Shown here: one piece after another, positions 1 through 7,741 of the stretch
How the letters are laid out: each line of letters starts with the position of its first letter
Numbering within the stretch: position 1 is the first letter of the stretch
Assembly: GCA_002440975.1 (NCBI GenBank)
Contig: DJWN01000051.1
Coordinates: forward strand, 7,320 to 71,319
DNA length: 64,000 nucleotides
Direction of reading: 5' to 3'
Source of the DNA: Bacteroidales bacterium UBA6229
GTDB taxonomy: Bacteria > Bacteroidota > Bacteroidia > Bacteroidales > F082
Notes under the pieces: generated by a model
Databases searched by the model: none
What the model saw: the letters and a program-made list of their open reading frames with translations, nothing else
What the model was told of the DNA's origin: nothing
Program-made: the position numbers and the translations under genes

Positions 1-435
1 TTTCCGGTTATCAAAGATTTGATGGTGGATCGTACGGCTTTTGACGAAATCATCCAGGCGGGTGGATATGTTTCGATCAACACTGGCGGTGTGCCCGATG
101 CCAATGCCATCCCCATTCCAAAACGTGATGCTGATACTGCAATGGATGCTGCGGCCTGTATTGGTTGCGGTGCCTGTGTGGCTGCCTGCAAAAATGCCAG
201 TGCCATGCTTTTTGTTGCTGCTAAAGTATCGCAGCTTGCCGTATTGCCCCAAGGAAAAATAGAAGCTCGTGAACGTGTTCAAAATATGGTGGCAAAAATG
301 GACGAGCTGGGCTTTGGAAACTGCACCAACACCTACGCCTGTGAAGCAGAGTGTCCGAAAGAAATTTCTGTATCGCATATTGCGCGCATGAACAGAGAAT
401 ACCTCTCTGCCAAGCTGTTAAGCCAGAAAAAATAG
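1..435 (+). CDS. sdhB: Succinate dehydrogenase/fumarate reductase iron-sulfur subunit, C-terminal part
   Basis: This is the 3' end of the iron-sulfur subunit of respiratory complex II, which passes electrons between the flavoprotein subunit and the membrane quinone site. The frame is open from the first base, so the start lies outside the window. Visible are the [4Fe-4S] cysteine cluster CIGCGACVAAC and a second cysteine group, CTNTYACEAECPKE, that matches the [3Fe-4S] region ending in CPK. The N-terminal [2Fe-2S] ferredoxin domain is missing only because of the window edge. A hairpin with a T tract follows the stop, so this is the last gene of its operon. The quinone partner is probably menaquinone, given the men genes further on. 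Confidence 0.95.
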   Translation, partial: FPVIKDLMVDRTAFDEIIQAGGYVSINTGGVPDANAIPIPKRDADTAMDAAACIGCGACVAACKNASAMLFVAAKVSQLAVLPQGKIEARERVQNMVAKMDELGFGNCTNTYACEAECPKEISVSHIARMNREYLSAKLLSQKK

Positions 436-456
436 CTTGTTTTAATTTTTATTTGA

Positions 457-484
457 AAAGTCGGCTTGGTCCGGCTTTTTTTAT
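457..484 (+). terminator. Rho-independent terminator after sdhB
   Basis: A six-pair stem, AGTCGG with CCGGCT (one T-G wobble) around the loop CTTGGT, is followed by a run of seven T. It lies 22 bases past the sdhB stop and slightly overlaps the 3' end of the convergent gene. Confidence 0.75.
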
Positions 485-1074
485 TCAAATAAAATCAGTT
501 TGATTCCGAGGGCTAAGCTGAAAATATCACCTAAGCCTACCTCTCGTGAGTTGATAAAATAGGTTACATACATCTCGTTTGTGGTAGTGGCCAAATAAAA
601 TTCCATTCCACGAATGCGTTTTTCGGGCGAAAACTTTTTATGCAAACTGAGGCCTAAATCAAAATGAAGCCTGAAAGCATTTGGAGCATAATAGCCTTCG
701 GGAAAGTGTTTTGGCAAGCGTACAAAAGTGCGATCGTTGTCAGCTATTTGGCGACTCACAGCAAAACTTGTAAAGGGTTTAAGATTCAAGGCATCATTTA
801 GGCCAAAATTAAAAGGCCTGTAATTGAGACGAACAACAATATTGTGAATGGCTTTTCCGGTTCGATAGGCAGGCGAAAAACCATAGATGGCATCCAAAGC
901 AAGGCTGTTAGCAGGATTGAGGTAATATCCGGCTCCGGCGGACAAGGCTCCGATGTTTCCGGCAAATTGCAGGTTGATATAATCGGGAATGATGCCACGC
1001 GTTTTTTCCTGTGCGAAAGCTTTTCCGCCAAGCAATAAAAGTAAAAGCACAATCAGGATAAGTATTTTCTTCAT
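481..1074 (-). CDS. Small outer-membrane beta-barrel-like protein
   Basis: The 197-residue product begins with a very hydrophobic Sec signal peptide ending KAFA, so the mature protein probably starts at Q22. The rest has alternating hydrophobic strands, many aromatic and glycine residues and a terminal F near the end (residues ILFE), typical of a small outer-membrane barrel. I do not recognise a named family. Its start overlaps the stop of the upstream metallophosphoesterase by four bases (ATGA), so the two are probably translated together. The function is unknown; a structural or transport role in the outer membrane is inference. Confidence 0.65.
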   Translation of the reverse strand: MKKILILIVLLLLLLGGKAFAQEKTRGIIPDYINLQFAGNIGALSAGAGYYLNPANSLALDAIYGFSPAYRTGKAIHNIVVRLNYRPFNFGLNDALNLKPFTSFAVSRQIADNDRTFVRLPKHFPEGYYAPNAFRLHFDLGLSLHKKFSPEKRIRGMEFYLATTTNEMYVTYFINSREVGLGDIFSLALGIKLILFE

Positions 1075-1898
1075 TCCACAAAGTTGATGGTTTCAAATAA
1101 TACGGTGTCAGCCAGCACCTTCACTTTACGGTAAACATTTTTTTGTGGGGCTCCGATCACCAGATTAGGCCCGATGCTAATTTCATCAGGTAGTGTGTCG
1201 TTTTTATACTCATAAGGATCATGATGGTGGCCATGAATGCTTAAACTCACCTTAAAATCATTCATCAGCAGGTTGTAAACATAGAAATAGGATAGAAAAA
1301 ATTGGTCTGTCCACGGAGGAATGTGGGCAATCACAAATACGTGCGTAAATTGGTCACGATCAATTAGTTCATTACGAAGCCAGCGGAAGTCGGGTTCGGC
1401 AAAATTGAGCTCCCAAACCACATTATTAAAAAAGATAAACTTGCAGTTGTTGTATATGAAGCTGTAATTTTCGGGTCCAAACATATCAGCATATATTGAG
1501 CGACCGTTGGTCAGCAAATCATGATTACCAATCACCGTAAAATAGGGTGTTTCAAGATTCTCCATCAAATCCTGAAAGATATCATATTCTTTGATCAGGC
1601 CTCCATCGGTCATATCACCTCCATGAATCAGAAAGTCGGCCGACTGATGCTTATTGATGTGTTCGATAGCGTTTTGCAATTCGTCATAAAACAAGTGATT
1701 ATCAGAGATTAGTGTAAACTCAAATGGTTTAAAATCAGGGGAATCAGAATTTGCTAAAAGTTTTTCCAGATTTTGTTCTGTGGTATTTTTTCGCCAATTG
1801 GGAACATAGGCCGAGTAAGGTGAGAACTCAAATAGTTTGTCGCACGAAACCATCAGCAAGGTAAAAAGTAGTAGGATTAGTGGTTTTTTAAAAAACAT
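1071..1898 (-). CDS. Calcineurin-like metallophosphoesterase lipoprotein
   Basis: A 275-residue lipoprotein whose lipobox ends at Cys19 (LMVSC). The metallophosphoesterase signature is complete: D66-N-H68, G94-D95, GNHD at 124-127, H192 in AHIPPW, and HGH at 222-224. These residues bind two metal ions in this superfamily and hydrolyse phosphomonoesters or diesters. The protein should face the periplasm, anchored by its lipid. The substrate cannot be deduced. It is the first gene of a two-gene unit with the barrel protein that overlaps its stop codon, so it may act at the outer membrane together with that protein. Confidence 0.88.
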   Translation of the reverse strand: MFFKKPLILLLFTLLMVSCDKLFEFSPYSAYVPNWRKNTTEQNLEKLLANSDSPDFKPFEFTLISDNHLFYDELQNAIEHINKHQSADFLIHGGDMTDGGLIKEYDIFQDLMENLETPYFTVIGNHDLLTNGRSIYADMFGPENYSFIYNNCKFIFFNNVVWELNFAEPDFRWLRNELIDRDQFTHVFVIAHIPPWTDQFFLSYFYVYNLLMNDFKVSLSIHGHHHDPYEYKNDTLPDEISIGPNLVIGAPQKNVYRKVKVLADTVLFETINFVE

Positions 1899-2066
1899 GG
1901 ATACCTTAAAATTAGCCAGTAAAATTAAGTATTTTGGCTGTAACTGAGAATAAGTATGCTCAAATTTGCTTAAAACGCTATGGATTTTGAAGAGCTTTTC
2001 AACAAAGTATTGATTTTTCTGTTATTAATGCTGGAGCACTGATAGCATATTCAGTGATTTTTTTTC

Positions 2067-2498
2067 ATGCAGATCAGGAATATCAGTTATAACGACAAAA
2101 AAGTGAAAAGTGAAATTGCACAATTGGTAGGAGAGCCATTTGGCTGGCTTGAGCGTTTCAGAATGGGGGGTAATGGTTCGCCGCGTTTCAATTTAATCAG
2201 GGCAAGCGTCCCGATTGAAGCCTTGTTGGCTGTTGATAACCGCAGGTGGCATTGTAATATAGAGTTGCGTCCTGCCGGAATTTTACTTTCCTTTCGGTCG
2301 CGCCTCGAAACCTATGCCTGGATAGTTCCATATCGTAGTTTGTACCTGCATAAATCGGAGGGCTATCTCACTTTGCATTCCACTCAGTATTTTGTTCGTT
2401 TGATGTGGGACGATTATAATAAAAGTACACAAAAGTTTTTAGCTAAACTACTTACATTCAAAGCTCAAGCTCAAAGCGAAGAGGCTATGCCAGCCTGA
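2067..2498 (+). CDS. Conserved-looking cytosolic protein of unknown function
   Basis: The 143-residue product has no signal peptide or membrane segment. It contains several tryptophans (W28, W61, W84 and another near residue 113) and many arginines in a pattern suggesting a compact beta-rich fold. I recognise no family. It stands alone, divergent from the phosphoesterase and 63 bases upstream of holB, which has its own -7 box. The T-run just before the ATG and the lack of overlap with a better frame support it as a real gene. The upstream 160 bases hold no clear promoter. Confidence 0.7.
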   Translation: MQIRNISYNDKKVKSEIAQLVGEPFGWLERFRMGGNGSPRFNLIRASVPIEALLAVDNRRWHCNIELRPAGILLSFRSRLETYAWIVPYRSLYLHKSEGYLTLHSTQYFVRLMWDDYNKSTQKFLAKLLTFKAQAQSEEAMPA

Positions 2499-2535
2499 GA
2501 TGAAACGCTATGGTACACGGCAAAAGATAAAAGTG

Positions 2536-2543
2536 TAATTTTG
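2536..2543 (+). promoter_or_regulatory. Bacteroidota -7 box before holB
   Basis: TAATTTTG matches the primary sigma factor consensus TAnnTTTG and sits 18 bases before the holB ATG. No convincing -33 box is visible. Confidence 0.45.
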
Positions 2544-2561
2544 GCATACAAATGATTCTGT

Positions 2562-3710
2562 ATGCTTTTTTCGCAGATAATTGGTCAACAATCGGTTAAA
2601 CAAAAACTGATCCAGTCGGTTCAACAAAACAGGGTAAGTCATGCGCAGCTTTTTATAGGAAGGTCAGGCTCTGGAAGTTTGTCTTTGGCATTGGCTTATG
2701 CGCAGTATATCAATTGCAAAGATCGCTCCGATAAGGATAGCTGTGGTGTGTGTCCGTCTTGTGTGAAGATGCAAAAGTTGGCGCATCCCGATTTGCATTT
2801 TGTGTTTCCTACCACCACCACTAAGAAGGTGAAAAAAGATCCCGAATCGGAACTATTTATGGAAGAATGGCGTTCGTTTTTGAGCAAAAACAAAGGCTAT
2901 GGAAGCGATCAGGATTGGTACGAACACCTTGATGTGGAGAACAAACAGGGAACTATTTTTGTACGCGATGCCAGTACCATCATGCGCAAGTTAAGCCTTA
3001 AGTCGTACGAAGCCGAATACAAGGTGATGATTATCTGGATGGCCGAAAAGCTGAATGCGCAAGCTGCCAACAAATTGCTCAAACTGCTTGAAGAACCACC
3101 CGAAAAAACACTTTTCATTCTTGTTGCCGAGCAAGCAGATCAGCTTTTAACCACAGTACGTTCCCGAACTTATTTGGTTAAGATACCCAAAATTGATCAG
3201 ACGGATTTGACGGCGGCTGTTTGCAATACTTTTGACTGTCGTCAGGCCGATGCCCATGATGCAGTGATGATGGCTGATGGCAGCTGGCCACTGGCACAAC
3301 ATTACTTTAAACATGCCCAAGACGAGAAATACAATTTTCAGGTTTTTCAGCAATGGATGCGACTGTGCTTCAAAGGGGCTATGATTGAATTGATTGACTT
3401 TGTTGATACCCTTCGTCCGTTGGGACGCGAAAAGCAAAAAGCACTGCTGGCTTATGGCTTGCAGGTTTTTCGTAATTCGCTCCTGGCAAACAACGAGCTC
3501 ATGCAGCTTGTCATGCTTCCGGAAGAAGAGAAAACATTCAATCAGAATTTTGCTCCTTTTGTGCATCATGCCAATACGCTTTCGATGGTTAGCCTGATGG
3601 AGGAAGGCATAAGGCAGATCGAGCGGAATGGTTATGCTGCACTTATCTTTATGGATATCAGCCTCAATATGATGAAACTATTGAGGGTGAAAGCAGATAA
3701 GGCCGTTTAG
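2562..3710 (+). CDS. holB: DNA polymerase III clamp-loader subunit delta'
   Basis: The 382-residue product is the delta' subunit of the clamp loader, an AAA+-fold protein that helps place the sliding clamp on DNA. The four zinc-binding cysteines are present at C52, C61, C64 and C67. The family motifs LLEEPP (175-180) and SR in TVRSRT (198-203) are intact. The site equivalent to the Walker A loop reads GRSGSGSL at 33-40, without the usual lysine, in keeping with delta' being a non-ATPase subunit. It is the first gene of a cluster with ricT, gldH and mrcA, an order common in Bacteroidota, though ricT has its own -7 box. Confidence 0.93.
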   Translation: MLFSQIIGQQSVKQKLIQSVQQNRVSHAQLFIGRSGSGSLSLALAYAQYINCKDRSDKDSCGVCPSCVKMQKLAHPDLHFVFPTTTTKKVKKDPESELFMEEWRSFLSKNKGYGSDQDWYEHLDVENKQGTIFVRDASTIMRKLSLKSYEAEYKVMIIWMAEKLNAQAANKLLKLLEEPPEKTLFILVAEQADQLLTTVRSRTYLVKIPKIDQTDLTAAVCNTFDCRQADAHDAVMMADGSWPLAQHYFKHAQDEKYNFQVFQQWMRLCFKGAMIELIDFVDTLRPLGREKQKALLAYGLQVFRNSLLANNELMQLVMLPEEEKTFNQNFAPFVHHANTLSMVSLMEEGIRQIERNGYAALIFMDISLNMMKLLRVKADKAV

Positions 3711-3805
3711 TAAATACGATGCAAATCGTTTAATGCATTTGATTTTTGGCAAGTCGTCAATTAAATGCTGAATTTCAACTTTCGGCTGCCTCCTCGAATT
3801 TGTTT

Positions 3806-3813
3806 TATCTTTG
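3806..3813 (+). promoter_or_regulatory. Bacteroidota -7 box before ricT
   Basis: TATCTTTG fits TAnnTTTG and lies 41 bases before the ATG; a partial -33 box (TTTC) is 22 bases upstream. Confidence 0.45.
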
Positions 3814-3854
3814 CCTGACAAACTATCTGTAACTTAAACTCAATATATAATTCC

Positions 3855-4967
3855 ATGAATGATGATCAACAAGCGAAAGCGGCAGCCAGTTTTATGCCAA
3901 GAGGCTGTTGCAGGGCACCCAGAGTATATAACCCCAAAGACCGTATTTTTCAACACAGCTGTTGCAAACTAGACGAACACAACTGGTTGAAGGATTATAA
4001 AAACCCGGCTAAAAAGGAAGGACTTCAGATAGCAGAGGTTCGGTTTAAAAACGGCCGTAAGGATTTTTTTAGTTACACACCAGACCTCGAGCTGAAAGAA
4101 GGAGAGATTATTGCCGTGGAAGCCGCTGCGGGCCATGATATTGGTATTGTTACCCTTGTTGGCGAAATCGTTGAACTACAGATGAAACGCAAAAAGGTGA
4201 ACGTGCCTTCCGAAGGTCTTAAAAAGGTGTATCGCCATGCCAAGCTTTCTGATGTGGAAAAATGGGTTGGTGCCATCGAGCAAGAGGAACATACCTTGTT
4301 TCGCAGCCGTGAAATAGCCCTGGATCTGAATCTTGATATGAAGATGAATGATGTTGAATACCAAGGAGATAAGACAAAAGCAATTTTCTATTATACCGCA
4401 GAAGATCGGGTGGATTTTAGGGAACTGATCAAAAGATTAGCAGAGGAATTCAGGATTCGGATTGAGATGCGTCAGATCGGGATGCGTCAGGAAGCTGCGA
4501 AACTTGGGGGTATTGGAAGCTGTGGTCGTGAGTTGTGCTGTTCGAGCTGGATGTCGGAGTTTCACTCGGTAAGTACGAATGTAGCCAGGCTTCAGCAATT
4601 ATCGCCTAACCCACAGAAACTTGCCGGACAATGTGGTAAACTCAAGTGCTGCCTTAATTATGAGTACGAAGCCTATGTGGACGCCTTGAAGGCATTTCCG
4701 GATGATCGTACGGTGATCAAAACCCAAAAGGGAGATGCCTATCATCAGAAAAGCGACATCTTTAAAGGTTTGATGTGGTATGCTTATGCCAACGACCGCA
4801 ACAATCTAATGGCTATTCCGATTGAAAAAGTAAAGGAATTGGCAGAGGGAAACAGAAAAGGAAAGTTACCCGAAAAACTGGAAGATTTTGCATTCATGAA
4901 AGAACAGCAGGCCAATGATGAGTATGGAAACGGCAATAATGATCCGCAGTATTATAATTATGAGTAG
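3855..4967 (+). CDS. ricT: PSP1 domain protein, RicT family
   Basis: A 370-residue PSP1-domain protein. The family cysteine signature is seen as C223, C228-C229 (CGRELCC) and C260, C265-C266 (CGKLKCC). Extra cysteine pairs occur at 18-19 and 36-37, so a metal or Fe-S centre is plausible. In Bacillus the homologue (YaaT/RicT) forms an Fe-S-containing complex affecting RNA maturation and phosphorelay; the role in Bacteroidota is not established. The C-terminal tail is rich in Asn and Tyr. The stop overlaps the likely gldH start by eight bases, suggesting translational coupling. Confidence 0.88.
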   Translation: MNDDQQAKAAASFMPRGCCRAPRVYNPKDRIFQHSCCKLDEHNWLKDYKNPAKKEGLQIAEVRFKNGRKDFFSYTPDLELKEGEIIAVEAAAGHDIGIVTLVGEIVELQMKRKKVNVPSEGLKKVYRHAKLSDVEKWVGAIEQEEHTLFRSREIALDLNLDMKMNDVEYQGDKTKAIFYYTAEDRVDFRELIKRLAEEFRIRIEMRQIGMRQEAAKLGGIGSCGRELCCSSWMSEFHSVSTNVARLQQLSPNPQKLAGQCGKLKCCLNYEYEAYVDALKAFPDDRTVIKTQKGDAYHQKSDIFKGLMWYAYANDRNNLMAIPIEKVKELAEGNRKGKLPEKLEDFAFMKEQQANDEYGNGNNDPQYYNYE

Positions 4968-5442
4968 AAGTATGTTAAGGTTAAAATTCCTTGTCGTATT
5001 TGTTCTATTTCTAATGCTATTCTCAGGCTGCAGGCAAAACGTGCTTTTGGACGAAAACCTGGCTGTTGATGCGAAAGGCTGGGACTATCGAAACAGAGCC
5101 GGTTTTGAGCTGGTTGTGGACGACACAACGGCTCTTCATGCCTTTTATTTGAATGTGCGCCAAAAAGAAACATATCGCTTTAGCAATCTGTACGTTTTTT
5201 TGCATACAAGTTTTCCCAATGGAACTATCACACACGATACCATCGAATGTGTTTTGGCAAGGCCGGATGGTAAATGGCTTGGGAAAAGTTCGGGCAACTA
5301 CATCAGTAACCAAATACTTTTGAACGAATCTTTGCGTTTTCCATTGTCAGGCCAGTACCGGTTTGAAATCGAGCAGGCAATGCGTGAGGAAAAACTGCAA
5401 GGTATTACCGATATTGGCATTCGAATAGAAACCTTAAAATAA
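4960..5442 (+). CDS. gldH: Gliding motility/type IX secretion lipoprotein GldH
   Basis: The 160-residue lipoprotein has a long hydrophobic signal and a lipobox LFSGC with the lipidated Cys at residue 24. The body (DTTALHAFYLNVR, ITHDTIECVLARPDGKWLG) matches GldH, an outer-membrane-associated lipoprotein needed for gliding and type IX secretion in flavobacteria. I chose the ATG at 4960, which overlaps the ricT stop; an ATG at 4972 would remove four residues and still leave a good signal. A more upstream in-frame ATG at 4915 would put a poor extension before the signal. It precedes mrcA by ten bases. The ricT-gldH-mrcA order supports the call. Confidence 0.88.
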   Translation: MSRSMLRLKFLVVFVLFLMLFSGCRQNVLLDENLAVDAKGWDYRNRAGFELVVDDTTALHAFYLNVRQKETYRFSNLYVFLHTSFPNGTITHDTIECVLARPDGKWLGKSSGNYISNQILLNESLRFPLSGQYRFEIEQAMREEKLQGITDIGIRIETLK

Positions 5443-5452
5443 GCCATACACC

Positions 5453-7741
5453 GTGAACGAATCCGAACAGAGAATATCAACGAAAAACAAAACCTGGTTC
5501 AACTACATCTTCAAACTTTGGCTGTTGTTTTTTATTGGAGTGGCTGCGGTAATCTTATTCTTTTACGGCATTACCAACGAATGGTTTGGCAAAATGCCCA
5601 GCTTTGAAGAGCTCGAAAACCCCGAAACCAATCAGGCTTCACAGATTTATGCAGCTGATGGTGCTGTATTGGGCTCCTATTATATCGAAAATCGCTCTAA
5701 TGTTCGTTTTCGCGAGCTCTCACCTGATTTGGTTAACGCCTTACTGGCTATCGAAGACATCCGTTTTGCCGAGCATTCCGGCATTGATGAGCGTGCCTTA
5801 TTGCGCGTGGCATGGGGTGTGCTGACCGGAAACAGCAAAGGTGGCGGAAGCACGCTTACGCAGCAATTAGCAAAGAATCTTTTTCCCAGAGATGAGAACC
5901 TTAGCACGCTTCAACTTGTAATCCGAAAATTTCAGGAATGGGTAACGGCCACCAAGCTGGAGTATAATTATTCCAAAGAGGAGATCCTGGCGATGTATCT
6001 CAATACGGTAGCCTATGGAAGTCAGTCGTTTGGCATCAAATCTGCATCGCTCACTTTTTTTAATAAACTACCTGATTCGCTATTACTCGAAGAAGCTGCC
6101 TTGATGGCTGGTGTAGTGAATGCCCCAACGCGATACAGTCCGGTTCGTAATCCGGATAACGCTTTGAAAAGGCGTAATCTGGTTTTACTTAAAATGGCAG
6201 ATTACGGATTCATCTCCAACGAAACTTATGATTCAGTGCGTCAGATTCCTGTTGATATGTCCAATTACGGTATCATGGATCATGCCAGCGGACAGGCTAC
6301 CTATTTCAGGGAGTTTTTGCGTGGAGAATTGCACGAATGGTCAAAACAACATTTTAAGGCTGATGGCACACCCTATAATATATACAGAGATGGCCTGAGG
6401 ATTTACACAACGATAAATTCGCGCATGCAACAATATGCCGAAGAAGCAGTACGCGAACATATGGCACTCGATATACAACCAGCTTTTTTTAAACATTGGG
6501 AAGGTTATTCAAATGCACCCTTCGTTTTTCCTGAAAGGGAAGCAAAAGAGGAAGTTGAGAAGATACTCAAACAAGCTGTCCGGCGTTCAGACCGATACCG
6601 ATTGCTCAGAAAAGCCGGCGTTAGTCCTGATTCGATTAATCGTTCGTTCAGAACACCGGTCAGAATGCGTGTTTTTTCGTGGGACGGTCCAATTGATACG
6701 TTGCTAACACCCATGGATTCGATTAGATATTATAAGTACTTTCTACAGGCCAGCTTACTGTCAATTGACTCGCACACAGGATTTGTGAGGGCCTATGTGG
6801 GTGGAAATGATTATCGGTTTTTTCAGTATGATCATGTAACTCAGGCGCGAAGACAGGTAGGTTCTACCTTCAAACCTTTTCTTTACACACTGGCAATGCA
6901 GGAGGGTGAATATTCTCCTTGCTACAAAGTGCCAAATATTTCCTATAATGTTCAACTTTATGATGGAACATTCTGGGAACCCCGAAATTCATCAAACGAC
7001 AGAATCGGGGAGGAAGTAACCTTGAAATGGGCACTTGCCAATTCAAATAACTGGATATCAGCGTATTTGATTAAACGTTTTTCACCTCAGGCAGTGATTC
7101 AATTAGCCCGGAAGATGGGGGTTACTTCACCAATAGATCCTGTGCCGGCTATTGCGCTCGGAACGCCTGACCTGAGCCTGTATGAGATGGTGGGTGCGAT
7201 GAATACTTTTGCCAATCAGGGGGTGTATGTGAAACCGATTTTTATCACCCATATCGAAGATAAAAATGGTAATGTGATTGAGCGTTTTGCTCCTGAAAGA
7301 AATGAAGTGCTGGATGAAATATCGGCCTATAAAATGATTGAATTGATGAAAGGGGTTGTTGAATCGGGGACAGGAGTTCGATTAAGGTATAAATATGGGT
7401 ATAACAATCCGATTGCCGGAAAAACGGGTACTACACAAAATCAAAGTGACGGCTGGTTTATGGGAATCACACCAGATCTTACAACAGGGATATGGGTTGG
7501 AGCCGAAGACCGGTCTGTTCATTTCAGGACTATCAGGTTGGGGCAGGGAGCCAATATGGCCTTGCCAATCTGGGCTTTGTATATGAAAAAAGTTTATAAC
7601 GATCCTTCGCTCGGAATCAGTCAGGGCGATTTTAAAAAGCCATTGGCAGATGTTTCAATAGAGTTTGATTGTGATAAATATGATGCACAGCAGGCACTTA
7701 AAGACCGTAACCAACAACGTCAGTTTGAAGAGGATTTTTAA
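5453..7741 (+). CDS. mrcA: Penicillin-binding protein 1A, bifunctional peptidoglycan synthase
   Basis: A class A PBP of 762 residues starting with GTG. One membrane anchor lies at about 20-40. The glycosyltransferase domain has EDIRFAEHSG (catalytic E101), GGSTLTQQ (131-138) and the downstream MYLNTVAYG box. The transpeptidase domain has STFK (catalytic S471), SNN (531-533) and KTGT (657-660). It polymerises and crosslinks glycan strands in the periplasm. It lies ten bases after gldH in the same operon. Its stop shares the TTAA with the stop of the convergent gene. Confidence 0.96.
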   Translation: MNESEQRISTKNKTWFNYIFKLWLLFFIGVAAVILFFYGITNEWFGKMPSFEELENPETNQASQIYAADGAVLGSYYIENRSNVRFRELSPDLVNALLAIEDIRFAEHSGIDERALLRVAWGVLTGNSKGGGSTLTQQLAKNLFPRDENLSTLQLVIRKFQEWVTATKLEYNYSKEEILAMYLNTVAYGSQSFGIKSASLTFFNKLPDSLLLEEAALMAGVVNAPTRYSPVRNPDNALKRRNLVLLKMADYGFISNETYDSVRQIPVDMSNYGIMDHASGQATYFREFLRGELHEWSKQHFKADGTPYNIYRDGLRIYTTINSRMQQYAEEAVREHMALDIQPAFFKHWEGYSNAPFVFPEREAKEEVEKILKQAVRRSDRYRLLRKAGVSPDSINRSFRTPVRMRVFSWDGPIDTLLTPMDSIRYYKYFLQASLLSIDSHTGFVRAYVGGNDYRFFQYDHVTQARRQVGSTFKPFLYTLAMQEGEYSPCYKVPNISYNVQLYDGTFWEPRNSSNDRIGEEVTLKWALANSNNWISAYLIKRFSPQAVIQLARKMGVTSPIDPVPAIALGTPDLSLYEMVGAMNTFANQGVYVKPIFITHIEDKNGNVIERFAPERNEVLDEISAYKMIELMKGVVESGTGVRLRYKYGYNNPIAGKTGTTQNQSDGWFMGITPDLTTGIWVGAEDRSVHFRTIRLGQGANMALPIWALYMKKVYNDPSLGISQGDFKKPLADVSIEFDCDKYDAQQALKDRNQQRQFEEDF

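Noticed and set aside
1980..2042. A short hydrophobic frame of about 20 codons upstream of the gene at 2067
   Set aside because: Too short, with no promoter or terminator of its own; not enough support to call a peptide.
2562..3710. Missing Walker A lysine in holB as a sign of a broken gene
   Set aside because: Delta' is a non-ATPase subunit in the clamp loader, so loss of this lysine is expected; zinc and other motifs are intact.
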